Source: Dichotomocladium elegans (lineage: Eukaryota; Mucoromycota; Mucoromycetes; Mucorales; Lichtheimiaceae). From it: a stretch of DNA of 64,000 nucleotides. The DNA lies in contig JAIXMN010000043.1 in the NCBI GenBank assembly GCA_025716815.1, positions 62,001 to 126,000 of the forward strand. The letters run 5' to 3'. The stretch's first letter is position 1. The number at the start of each line of letters is the position of its first letter. Positions 9,701 to 25,956 of this stretch are shown piece after piece. Position numbers and translations under genes: made by a program. The notes under the pieces were generated by a model. That model saw nothing but the letters and a program-made list of their open reading frames with translations. It had not been told where the DNA came from and did not search any database.

Positions 9701-12211
9701 CAAGAATGTGGTCTACGTTCCTGTTTCGAAAACACTGGTGGACCAGCTCTTGATATGGTACATTTGCATCCGCCATCAGCTCCCCATGCCGGCCATCATC
9801 TGCGACGAAGGTAGGCTTAATTGATTTATTGCCAGATAAGCTGCATCAAAAGAGAGAAAACTCACGCGAGGTCATATTATAGCATTAGCGCTTCTGGGTC
9901 CTATCTCGGACATTTTTCGGATTGCAGGCGCCTACTTTGTGCGCCGCGACCAAATCTCCCGGTCCCCACTCAACACCGCCGTTACAGCTGCGTATACCGA
10001 AGCATTACTGCACGAGCATGGTGCACTCTCGATGTTGGTTGAGCGGACAAGATCTAGGACAGGACGGCTTCACAATCCCTATGCAGACGGGTTAGTGGAC
10101 ATGGTGCTCGAGGCCAGTCTTGAGAAACACCAGCCCTCTGCGCCTTCTTCTCCCACTCGAAACAGTCTCCAACTTCCACACCGCCGGAAACCAACAGTTT
10201 TCGTACCTTTTCACATCACCTACGAGAAAATCCCCGAACTGCACATGTTAATCGACCAGGTCCTGGATCAGAAGCAACCAAAAACCAGAGCGCAGACCGC
10301 CGCCTCTTCTGCTTCCGTTTCTGCTTCTTCTTCCGCAGCAGGAATGGCATCTGGCACAGCATCTGGACCGTCATCCCCTATTGTGACCAGCCCGACGCAG
10401 GGGACAGGGCCCATGTCCGGTCTGGCCCGGTCTGCATCTTTCCTGCGACCCAGCGCATCAGTGGCTGGTCGAGCCGCTACAAAAGACCAGGGAATGACGG
10501 AGAAAGCCAAGTACGGGAGGGTCTACGTCGGTATTGGTGAGGTCATTGATGTACAAAAGATAGCCGAAAAGAGGTAAGCTCGAGGCAAACAAATAGGAGG
10601 ATGAAGTTAAGGACAATTATCCAGTGCGGCCGAAGAAGAAAAGGGCCAGCTTTCTGCCATAGTATCAAGAACCATCCAGACGAACCAGCATCGCGCCACC
10701 ATTGTCAGCCCAGTCGCGCTTGTCGCCGCCGTCATTCTGTTTGGCAGATCCTACGGTTCTATAACAATGGGTAAGCAGCCTGTACAACAACATGGACAAG
10801 ACGAAATATAACTGACTCATACGGCGACCGGTTAGGTTCTCTGTGCGAGCATGTTGGCCGACTGAGAGATGAGCTTATAGCAAAAAATATTCCATTTGAT
10901 TGGCAATGTAAGTTTGGAGTAGAGAAAAATCCAGGAGAGAGAAGGGAGATCTAAGCTTCTTGCTATGTGTGCAGGGGATGAGGATATTGAGGTCGTGGTC
11001 TCTTATTCTCTCAATCTGTTGGACGCCAAACAAAATGTGACCATCGAGGGGAAGAAGGTGACCGAAGCATCGAATGTGCGTGTTATTGAGCACGCAGATA
11101 ATGTAATGGCGCTATCTTACATGGCAAATCAGGTAAATGATTCATCTTATAGCGTTGTGCCTGAGGTAAAATATGGCTTATAAATGAGTCATTGTAGCTC
11201 GTAGAGATGCTATTGCCAGACGCACTGTTCTCGATCTGCTATTTGTCCTCCAGTGCAGATCAGGTATCGCGGAGTGATCTTTTGGATAGCTTTATGTTCT
11301 TGATTCATCTATTCAAGGATGAATTCATTTACCACTGGGACCATGACGAGGCAAGTACATCTGCATATAGAGGAAGTAAAAAAAGAAGACGAAGAATAAT
11401 GACCAATGGCTTGGTATCACAGAAGTTCAATGAGTTACTCGCTCTCTTTGTAAGCCGAGGGTGGCTCGCCGTCAAGGAGGGTGATGAGCGCTACGAGAAA
11501 GTGGCGGAATCCAAGGACGAAAAGCACATCCACCTACTTGCGTCGCTGCTCTACCCGACGTTGGATGCGTACTGGATCACGTCCTGCTCGCTGTCGGCGC
11601 TACGCGACCTGCCCTATATGCCTCGTAAGATTATACCCATTCTATCTCAGTGGATTGCAGCCCACCTGATCAGCGGACGTCGCACGATCTACCGCGAGGT
11701 TCTTTCGACCGAAGTGAGCCAGAATGCTGTCGATAATTTCCTGGCAATCGGCTTCATAGAGGCCGTCCATCCAAAGAGCAAGTTGTCCCCCGATGCACAG
11801 ATATTATTGCTTGAGCTCGGCGTGACCACGAACGAGGACCTGGTGATGGTTGCCTCGGAGCGCAGACGACATGGAGGAACGTCGAGCTCACCGATGGATC
11901 AGATCGATGACCTGGCAACGTTGTGCGGTCGGATCGAAAAACACCGATACGAGTTCCGGATGCTGGGCAACGAGGCATATCGCAATAGCCAGGTTTTTGA
12001 CAAGTGCCAGAACCAGATCCGGAGCATTCTCAAAGCCGGAGGCAAGAGCTATGCTGCTTCGCACGGTATGGCCCTCAGTCGGGACGAAGACCAGATGATC
12101 CAACTCGTCTATTCCCTAAAGAACGCAGCGTCCACAGCTAGCAGCAACGAAGCAGTCTCAAGAAGGAGCCCAAGGCGGGTGTCCGAAGCCTATAATCTTC
12201 GATCCCCCTGA
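6730..12211 (+). CDS. Fatty acyl-CoA reductase fused to GPAT/DHAPAT-type acyltransferase
   Basis: Twelve exons: 6730-7371, 7442-7645, 7753-7810, 7878-8012, 8087-8289, 8348-9451, 9504-9810, 9883-10573, 10625-10770, 10836-10907, 10975-11132 and 11198-12211; 1,577 residues. About 150 acidic, disordered residues come first. The reductase half has the Rossmann motif VLLTGATGFVG (near residue 160), YTFTK as the YxxxK active site (near 361), and a male-sterility C-domain. The second half (from about 800) resembles glycerol-3-phosphate or DHAP acyltransferases. It has motif II GAYFVRR, motif III VERTRSRTG, motif IV FVPFHITYEKIPE, and a long GPAT-type C-terminal region (LLYPTLDAYWITSCSLSAL). Motif I reads VSKTLVD, with Ser857 instead of the catalytic His. 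Family knowledge suggests fatty alcohol and ether-lipid or wax synthesis. No C-terminal peroxisomal signal is seen (it ends LRSP). The acceptor of exon 7 is purine-rich; 9513 is an in-frame alternative. Confidence 0.88.
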
Positions 12212-12412
12212 TGGTTCTTTGATTGCCCTCACTCATGTTAACGCAGAAAGAGAGAGAGAGACTTTTGTTCCTTCTACGTATCCATATCGCTTTTATCCAT
12301 TATATATTGACCAATTTTATTATATAAGAACCCAATTGAATATGAGAGAATCAGAAAAGAGTAATTTTTACGAGGAGGTTATGTACAAAAGAAGCAGATA
12401 GAACACGTATAT

Positions 12413-17036
<4,624 letters not shown>

Positions 17037-18274
17037 TCACATTGGAGATTTTCCACCCTTTTTATTTTCCAGTAACTGTTGCTGGACTTGCTGCAAAACA
17101 GGTGTGCATGCCATCTGAATTTTCCAAGAAGCGAGGTCATCTGCCCTGGTCGGCCCTTTGCAGAGAATCCCGATTGGCATCCCCATTTCCTTGGCCAATC
17201 TGACCAGTCGGTAAGCCGAATATGTTGCCAACGATGAACCGACCACCAGCATGGCAGTCGATGCCCGCACCATATTCTCTGCAGTCCCCGTGACTTCTTT
17301 GCGAATGTTCTCGCCAAAAAATACTACTTTGGGTTTCATTCGGCGGCTCGAGCACGCTCTACAAGGTGGAATGTCAAAATCGGCATACGACATCTGGTCT
17401 GGTAGCTCGACATCCCCGTCCGGATTGATCTTGAGCGCTGTCTGTGATTCCAAGTGGGTGACGAAGGCGGGATTTCTCGCGTACAGGCGGTGTTGATAGA
17501 TTTCACGAGGTACGATCGTTTGACAATCAAGACATTCGACTTCATATAGCGTTCCATGTAACTCTATGATATTGCTGTTTGTTGCCGTATTCGTCGCTGC
17601 AGCTCGGTGCAGGTGATCCACATTTTGCGTGATTAGATGGTCGATATAATGCTGCTCTAGGAGCCATGCCATTACATGGTGGCTCGTATTAGGTTTGGCT
17701 TGCTTCATCTTCGGCCAGCCCATGAATGCACGTGCCCAGTACCGCCGGCGAAATAACTCGGACGACAGGAGCTCATGAAACAAAATGGGCCGATGCTTGG
17801 GATTGCGGACATACGTTCCCTAGATCGAATGCGTTCCATCCCATTTCAAACATGAGCTTCTATGCAACACAATGTATACGCACGTATGTATAAAGGCTCT
17901 ATGCGCGGGTTTTCTAGCCAACCTCATCGCCTCGGTAATCTGGAATGCCTGAGTCGGTTGAAATGCCTGTTTGTCCGTAGCGATAGAAATAATGGCAAGA
18001 ATTAGACGAACAATTCGCATGAGAGATGCAGTCAGTCGCTGAAGAGACGAAGCTTACCTGCACCGGTCATTACCAGGGTCTTCCCTTGGTGTTTGGTCAG
18101 CATGTTAACCAGGAGCGATGTGGCCTCGTCTAAATTGTCTTCAATCAAAGGGATCGTGGTAGGTTGATTCGATACTTTTAAGGCTGGAATCTTAATTGTG
18201 GTCGACCACACTTTTTTTGAGGCATTAACAAGCGAGCGAACATGACTTGGATGTGTGAGTGTTGAGGACACCAT
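17037..18274 (-). CDS. SIRT4: SIRT4-like NAD-dependent sirtuin (probably mitochondrial)
   Basis: Three exons: 18274-18058, 17966-17923 and 17819-17037; 347 residues. The small second exon restores the NAD-binding motif TGAG-ISTDSGIPDYRG across two introns, which confirms the splicing. Further on are TQNVDHLHRA, the catalytic His in IIELHGTL, two zinc CxxC pairs (CLDC and CRAC) and KPKVVFFGE, then VVGSSLATYSAYRL. A stretch between the zinc pairs (INPDGDVEL) resembles SIRT4 (class II). The first 35 residues are rich in Ser, Thr and Lys with no acidic residue, which would suit a mitochondrial presequence. SIRT4-type enzymes act in mitochondria as lipoamidases, deacylases or ADP-ribosyltransferases. 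The subfamily assignment is from motif memory, not from a tree. Confidence 0.9.
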
Positions 18275-19122
18275 GTTTCTGGCGAAGCTCTATAAAAGAG
18301 TGTGTGCAGCAGGAAAAGGAAGATGGATGTGCACTGACTGAAGATTTTGGCCCCCGAGCAGCTTCTCAAATTTCCAATGCCCGCCTTGCATCAACCGGGT
18401 TCGACAGGAAGATTTTCCTCTTTGACGAGTGTCAACGGTAGGTCGCACAAAGCGGAAAGGCCGCTATTGGGTAGCACATACGCACCTCATTATATGGGAA
18501 GCCATGATGAGCGTAGGCATACCTTTCTCTATACTGCCCCAATAAAAGCATGACGGAATAGCATCTCTCTGATCGCTCCAACATTTCTATTGATTTGATC
18601 GCATGCGTGTTTTGTGGTGCGTTAATCGGAATCTCTATCCAGATTTACTTTTCCACGAGATAAGATTCAAAAGTTTCATGCACACGTACCTTCTGTTTTC
18701 TCATTGGGCAGAGAAGTAGAGGGCCCTTTCGATATCAATTTACCCGTGACTCCTGCACATTCAGTGGAGGCATGTGAAACAACATATCCTTTAAATGTGT
18801 CTATTAGAGTGCAATGCAGAAAAAAAGGAGTGGAATAAAGGGAAAAGAAACCGGTTCATAGGTGGGTTAGAATGGATAGACACCAAAAAGTAGGTGCAAA
18901 TAAACAAGGCGATTGATAAATCAATAATAACCGCGACAAGACTAACCGAATAAGACCAGAGCAAAGACTAAGGATTTAAAACTGGAGATTGACAGATGAC
19001 TCCAGAGAAAAAGAACGGAAAAAGAGGAGTGAGCATGAACAATCTCTTAATAAAACAATGAGCATACTTTACTCTTTTCTTCCTTCCTTTCTTCTCTCTT
19101 TCTATTTCTATCTTAAGGCGCA
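18275..19122. other. Divergent intergenic region (sirtuin / GATA factor)
   Basis: This 848-base region separates the leftward sirtuin gene from the rightward GATA factor. It is AT-rich toward 18800-18980, with oligo-A and pyrimidine tracts (TTTCTTCTCTC) just before the GATA start. I found no conserved coding stretch, RNA gene or clear motif. Confidence 0.5.
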
Positions 19123-20085
19123 ATGTCCAACGGTACATTTGAGCAAGCACCGCAAGACTATTCCTACCCACTCATCATTGAATGGCTGCCTGACACGGAT
19201 AGCAATGGTGGTGATTCGACTCCAAATGATCCCCAATTATGCTATTCAATGGACATTCATTTTGGATGGCCCTCTCTCTATGGTGCCGATTACTCGCTGA
19301 GCATTCACCCAACCTTCTCTCAGGAGTACCTTTACCCGCAAGCGTCGAGTCAGCACACTGGTATTTTTTCCGGTATGCCTGCATCCCCTTCATCGCCGCC
19401 GTTGACGACCCTGGCGGCGCCTGTCTATGAGCTCGCACAGCTCACTATGCCGATATCACCATCTTCTTCGCTGTTCCAGCAGGATCGAGCAGCAGCCTCC
19501 GCGCGCGTTGAAGACAAAGCCGCCACTGTGCCACGACGAAGCTCGGAATGTCTTAATCAAGTGGATAAGAATACGGTCCAGCCACCGAAGACTGCTGAAG
19601 CGGCTCCTCACAGCATGAAAAGCTCTTTCGCAACAAGGAGAAAAGACTACGGTGGCGTGGTCAAGGAGAAAAAAAAATGTATGAATTGCGGTGCAACCAA
19701 GACACCGACTTGGAGACGCGGCCCCCTTTCACGGCGACTTCTTTGCAATGCGTGCGGACTTTAGTAAGCCCATAGATCCGAACATTTTTGTCGGTGCTCT
19801 TCACGAAGATTCATTATGCCACACCTTTATAGCGAAAAGGTGAGTGGTCGTAAGCGCATTGTTGTCATAAAGGACGGTAAACCACGTATCCATCGGTGGC
19901 CCTCCCACGGCAGGACCAGCGGTCGTAATAGCACCCCATATACATGCAACGTATGCAACGCCGCGGAAGCCAAACGCTGGCATATTGTTCACGAACAATG
20001 CTTCTGTAAATCTCTTTCAAAACGGATATTGGATCTATCTCTCCCTAACAATTACGCTGATATGATAGGCGACAAGTGCGCATGA
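19123..20085 (+). CDS. GATA-type zinc finger transcription factor
   Basis: Two exons, 19123-19763 and 19833-20085, giving 297 residues. The first 180 residues are Ser/Pro-rich and lack motifs. The GATA finger follows at about residues 188-213 (CMNCGATKTPTWRRGP, then LLCNACGLY, spacing C-x2-C-x18-C-x2-C). The intron splits the Tyr codon that follows CNACGL. After it comes a basic tail (KVSGRKRIVVIKDGKPRIHR) and then YTCNVCNAAEAKRWHIVHEQCFC, a second cysteine cluster with spacing C-x2-C-x14-C-x-C. GATA factors bind (A/T)GATA(A/G) DNA in the nucleus. Fungal members regulate nitrogen use, iron uptake, light responses or development, and nothing here tells which. Fungal tails usually begin YFKLHG or similar, so this tail is unusual. 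Confidence 0.85.
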
Positions 20086-21134
20086 AGAAATCAGAAACGA
20101 TGACGTCCTTGAAAGCTTGCCAATAGCCTTAGGATTTTGCTTGGATATATATAAAAAAAGTTATCCAATTCTATTGTTATTTTAAGCAGACGTCCGCTTG
20201 ATGTGGACATCCATTGATATCGGATACCTTTAAGAATAGACGATAATATGGCCTATTCTTCCTTAGCGAGTTCTGGTCTTTTTCAGGCCTGAATGGCGTG
20301 AAAAATGTCGCTCTTTTAAAAAAATTTTCCTTTGAAGACACGTGGATGCCGAGCGAGCAGAAACTCCCTACGAGCCCCGGAAGAAATAATGGCGAATGTC
20401 ATGGAGAAGAAGCGAGGCAACATCCAAATGAGTTCAATAAACCATTCTCCATTCCGCTGTTCAGTCATCACGTTATCGGTGATGCAGTTGACAGAGTACC
20501 TCATATTCTACGGGTGGATTATAAGAAAAGCAGACAGATTAGACGAGGTTGATGGGTTCTGGCGTTGACAGGCTCAGACAGTTTTTATGAAGTGGTAGAA
20601 GAAGTACATGTATTTGGTATTTGTTTGATACTGTGTGATCGGTCGGAGTCATCATTACAGGGGGACAAAAGGGCAATACACGAAAACACTTTCGGGCCGG
20701 GGGGGGGGGAAATGCTGGGTGGTAATGAGGCGGTTGGGGCGGGAGAGTTGAGAGAAATATGGGGGGAGGAGTTTGTAGTGCGGGCGCGAAAGACAAAAGC
20801 GAGGTGTCGACAGTTGGCTGGCTTTTTGACTTCAAGCCCGCCTGAGTTTCACAGGTCTTTTTTACTTCTTTTTTCTTTTCTCTTCCCTCTCTCCTCACCC
20901 AGACATCCCTTGCACCCCACTCCACGCTGCTTTTGTCTGCGTGTCATTTCCCCCCTTTCTTTTCTTCTCTGTTATTGTGCTATACCCTTTCTTGAAAACC
21001 GCCAACTCCCCGTTTCTCCTCCACACTCTAGGTCGGTTGCTATCAGCCTTGTCAAAAAAAAAAAACTCAACTTCCGACGAGGCGACCGTATATCGATCTA
21101 CTCACACACGCACTCTCACAAAACCTCCGCTCAC
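20086..21134 (+). other. Upstream region of the GDS1/KilA-N regulator
   Basis: This 1,049-base stretch lies between the GATA gene and the next start codon. Its second half is strongly strand-biased, with G-rich sequence at 20695-20790 and C/T-rich sequence at 20850-21060, including an (A)10 run. An open frame runs through it into the next gene, but its composition is that of a leader. A plus-strand ORF at 20298-20552 has no recognisable motif and I do not call it a gene. Confidence 0.45.
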
Positions 21135-24100
21135 ATGTCAGATAAATTCAACAAGGAATGCTCAATGGCAGAACCTAGCTCCAGCAGTAGCAACTACCAC
21201 CACAGACAACGGCAGGGTCTTCCTGTCCCAATTCACCCGGACGATGCAAAAGACAAAGTCTTCACTGCGATTTTGAAGGCATTACTGAAAATGGGCAACA
21301 AACCAAGCTCCCCAAAGGAACTTGCAAATGTTATCGTCAAATACAAATATGCCACTCTTGGGTAAATGTTTCTTCTTCGTCTTCGTCCGCACCTATTAGT
21401 CTTTCCCTCCCGCGGAAAAAATGTTGTTAAGCAGCCAAAGGAAGACAGAGAAAACTCACTAGCGTACTCCCTCCGCTAAAATAGTGGTGCAACACCTTTT
21501 GCCACCGTATCCTCACGTATATCACAGCATTTCAAACGCGCAGCACAGCACAATCCTCCTCGGCCCCCGTTGTTGGCGAGGCATTTTGACGAAAATCATT
21601 CCAGGAAAATCAATTACTCACTCGCGACAGAACCGCCGGGCTCGTCCGCATCGCTGCAGCCATCATCACCAACTCCCGCACTGTCTGACTCTTCAGAAGA
21701 CGAGAATATAACTACTGCAGCAGCAGCTGCTGCTGCTGCTACTGACTCACTTCAATCTAACAACAATAAGGACCATGATTCACAACATTTATCACCAACT
21801 TCTCGAGGTTCTCCGCCTGTCACTCGTGCCTCGCGTCGTAGAAATAGACGGCAACGTCGCGATGAAAATGTTGGGAATGATGACGATGACAACGAAAACC
21901 ATGACATCATTAGCCAGGACGATGCCGACGATGAGGGAGATCACATTGTCTCGGCGTCCTCCTCACGCCGCGGCGCAAAGCGCATAAGGCGCCATCACCC
22001 TGACGTAGATCGCTCAGCTATCACAAGCATGCCCTCTTCCCCCAGCTTTCGTTCGTACTCTCCTTCACCCCCATTGATGGGAGCCAAAATTAAAGCAGCA
22101 GCTCTTAGCCACGCCATTCCTCCAGTCTCACCACCAGCTACCGCACAGATGGACATGGATGACATTGAAGACGAAGAAGAAAGCGAAGCAGAGTATTCTG
22201 ATTACCATGAGGAGATGCTAAAAGGTGATGAAGTCCTGGCAACAGCCGATCCCGAAAGCTTTGCCCATCGCCGACCTTCAGTCCCCATGGTCAGCTCTCG
22301 GAGACCGAGTATAGCCCAAGCAACAGCATCAGCACAACCCTCAGACAAGTCATCTTGGTTATCAGGTCGCCGTCAGTCGTTTTCTCTTAATAATCAGAAT
22401 GACGATATTTGGAATCCGTACGATAATGACTTTGACCAAGTTTTTCTCTCGGACGAGGCTACTTCGCATTCATTCCCTCTTAACAACATTGCAACTCCTG
22501 AATCAATTTCTATGGCCGAACTCGAAACCTATTTTAGTAGCAACGAGGTCGCCACTGGTGCTGCTGCTGCTGCGGCTGCGGCTGCAGCCGCAGCATCCCT
22601 GCCATCGTTCAACAGCGATCGTGATACAATGTCAGCACCCTCGCTATCACATCCTAGCAGCACGCGGGCAGCCTCACGCAAAAGCTTCTCGGCGCTGATG
22701 GGATCTAGAGAAACCTCGCTTCTTCAACGTGCCCTTTTGGCAAGCACGGCGCGGGGCATGGCGGGACCGGCTTCTGTAGCCGGTTCCCATGCCTTATCTT
22801 CGGCTGCTGCTGCTGCTGCCGCCGCCGCCGCAGCGGCAGCAGTAGCAACAAAAGCACAAGGAACAACAGGATTAGAAACAAGAGCAGATGAAATAACCGG
22901 AATGAGTGGCACTAATGGACTGGAGCTACAAGATGAAAATGGGTTGATGGCTCGGCAGCGCCGGAAGTCATGGCCTGATGAAGGCACTGGGTCAGGTGCA
23001 ATTCTCTTTTCAGACGAAGAAGAAGAGGAGAGGAAGTTATCTGAATCAACTGCAGCCATTAGCAACCCACCTCAAGTTACACCAGCTGACGCAGGAGCGG
23101 CAACGGCAAATGCAACAACAAATGAAGAGCTGCTGTCAACACCCGAAGAAAGGAAACGAAAGTGTTTTTCGATCTACAGGAAAACATTTGGGGCGCTCGA
23201 ATGCTATCAGCTTGACTCTCCTGAGGACATACCCGACACGAAAATACTGAGGTTTATTGCGTCGACCGATGGCGCAACCGAGCACGTGGCGCTAAGAACA
23301 CGGCACGCAGCTGATAATGCAAGGGAACGGAGAAACAGTCAGCACTTTTACCTCGGTGAAGGTTATGTAAATGCCACACAACTTCGGAAAGCTGCCCGAC
23401 TGGTATTAGGAAAGGGTACATTCGACGCATCAGGAGAAACCGAAGAAGGTCGCGTTGTTGTATCGCTGACAAAAGGACCTTTGGAATGCCGCGGTGCTTG
23501 GTAAGCATAGGGTTTGATGACGGCAACAAGACAGAGACTGTTATCTGACCATAGATATATATATATAAAGGGTTCCTCTGAGCCGAGCTCGAGAATTGAT
23601 TAAGGAATATGGTATCGATCATTTTCCAGGACTCATGAAATTGCTGAGCGATGATCCGCTGGAGGGCCAGAGCGATGAAGACAAGCAGGTATCGGACCAA
23701 GAGAAAGAGAGTCATACACCGATATTACTACCAGGTAAAGAAAAATAGGAAAGTGAAAAAACGTTAATACATGCTGAGTGTTTATCATAAGATGATGTTG
23801 TAGATAAGGACTTGGCAGCTACCTCAGCATCAGAGAAAAATGCGCCGTCTATATTGGAAACAGTTCGGACTGAGCCCAAAGAGACCAACCCATTAATGCA
23901 CGTTGATGATGGCGAGTCATTTGTCAAATTTGAGGATGACGACGAAAAGAAAGCAGAAGAGACGGACGCGTTGAAGAGTGAATCTGGTCAAGCATCAATA
24001 GCAACGGGCAATAATGCCAGTAGCGGACATCATCTACCAGCATCTTTGGCAGGATCAGCGGCAACAGCAGCAGCGCCACCGCCACCACCGTCCCACCAGA

Positions 24101-25956
24101 CGACACCCCCGTCTCCTCTCGACCTTTCCAAAACTTTTAATTTGGCAGCGCTTCAACAAATGGCAGCCGCGATTCCTGGGTTCGATTTCACAAAGGCGCT
24201 TACTGCATATATGCACTCTGTGACCAAATCGTCCTCTCAAGCAGCAGCAACCTCTTCCTCTTCTTCCCAACCAACACCACCTTCTGCAGCAGATATCAAG
24301 GCGGCGCTGGCCCGCTTCCCGGCCCTTGAGGCCCTCCTCCGCAAAGATACTACGTCGTCTACTCCACAATCACCTATCAACCCTATTCAGGTCAATGCAG
24401 CTCTGACTGTAAATACAGAGACCCAGCAACCAGTGGTCCATCCGCTCGCGCCAACGAATCCTCCCATGTTTATAACTGTTGCGGATAATGTCGCCGTCTG
24501 TGTTGCGGTGCTGGCACCTACAGACTGTGCCCCTGAATATCGCATCATGCGCCGGCTGGATACAAATTATATCAACGGGACAAGCCTGCTTACTGCTGGC
24601 GGCATTGACACTGACAGCGAGCGCAGCATGATTCTGAGCTTTGAAATGGAACGGCGGCGTATTCCAGAAAAAAAGAGCCAGCTGTACGGTACGTGGATCC
24701 CTCTGCGTCGTGCCCAAGAATTGGCGGTGACCTGTTCCATCCAGCATCGGCTTGGGCCATTCCTGCACGACTCTATTGAGACCTACTTTCCATCTCCTCT
24801 TCCCATCCCAATTCAGCGACGGCAGTTGCCACCACCACCTACTAAGGACATGCGCTTGGGATCGCTGGGGCTCCGTGCACTCCGCAATGGCAGCAATAGC
24901 AATAAATATATGCTAGCGCGACCGCTATCTCCGCCGAACCAGACCACATCGGCTGCGCAACTACATCAGCTCCTGTTGAACAGTAATCCAAGGAAGATGG
25001 CAGAGTATGCGCAAAAGGCTCCGTTATTGGGAACGTTTGAGGATGAAGATCCGGATGACAAGCGCATTGTCGCGGTAATTGACAAGTCGATAGCACGTAG
25101 CAGTAGCGGGACAACTTCCACGTCGTTGGTATCGAGGAAGCAGCGGCGTTCACAGAAGATGGATGATGCGAGCAGCGATGTGGATATTGAAAATAGCGGT
25201 ACTGAAGACGACGAAGAGGCAGGAGATGAAGAGGAAGAGGACACGGACACGGACACGGACGTCGAGGAGGTCCGCAAACGGATGAAAAAAATGCGGGATG
25301 CAGCTATAGATGCAATGGAAAGCGGCAGCTCGATTGACTTGGAAGAGTTGCTGCGCCGAGCTAGTTCACCGATTGTGGAACGTCCTATGGTTCGTCCGAG
25401 CGATTCACTCCGACGGACGGCAACCGTGCGCGCAAGTAGCGGGCGAAGACGACCGCAAGGTCGTGGGATCGCAAGCGGAGGCAAGATCGCCCCTTCGGCC
25501 CTCAAGAAATCAGCCTCGTGGAGTGGCAGCTTGACAACGCCTCCACTGCGTGTTGTCCTGCCGACTCATAATGGTGGTAATAACAACACCGGCACCAGCA
25601 CCGGCAACAATCCCAGCACCAGCACCAGTGTCAGCACCAGCAAAAAAAATCAGCCAAACCGCAAGACACCCTTGCGTCCCAGCAAATTGCGAAATCACCA
25701 CGAAAACAATCGTGTCGTTGAGCATACCGCGCCTGCTTCCTCTTCTTCCTCAACCGCCTCAGCACCTGTTGGCTTGACCTCGACACCTTCCACGAACCCT
25801 TCGTCCATAGCATCGTCCACTGGCACGGCCACGAACACATCCACCACCATCCCCGCTGTGTCGAAAAGTAGTGAGGTTCTACCTACCATTCAAGAAGATG
25901 ACGAAGATGAGGAGATTGATATAGGCGGCAGTGATCGGGACGATGATCTGCGGTAA
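21135..25956 (+). CDS. GDS1-type winged-helix protein with two KilA-N/APSES-like domains
   Basis: Four exons, 21135-21361, 21485-23500, 23571-23734 and 23804-25956, giving 1,519 residues. Residues 30-125 form a winged helix like that of yeast Gds1 (LLKMGNKPSSPKELANVIVK, then across intron 1 GGATPFATVSSRISQHFKR). A disordered region of about 500 residues follows, with poly-Ala, poly-acidic and arginine-rich tracts. The first KilA-N/APSES-like domain (about 635-770) has YVNATQLRKAARLVL and, across intron 2, GAWVPLSRARELIKEYGI. The second (about 1025-1135) has NYINGTSLLTAGGI and GTWIPLRRAQELAVTCSI. The tail is Ser/Thr-rich and disordered with acidic runs. APSES/KilA-N domains bind DNA in fungal cell-cycle and morphogenesis factors, so a nuclear regulator is likely. 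Upstream in-frame ATGs exist, but the sequence before 21135 looks like a leader. I do not know a named orthologue. Confidence 0.8.

Noticed and set aside
20298..20568. Plus-strand ORFs between the GATA gene and the KilA-N regulator
   Set aside because: No motif, no splice partners, and composition like the surrounding non-coding DNA.
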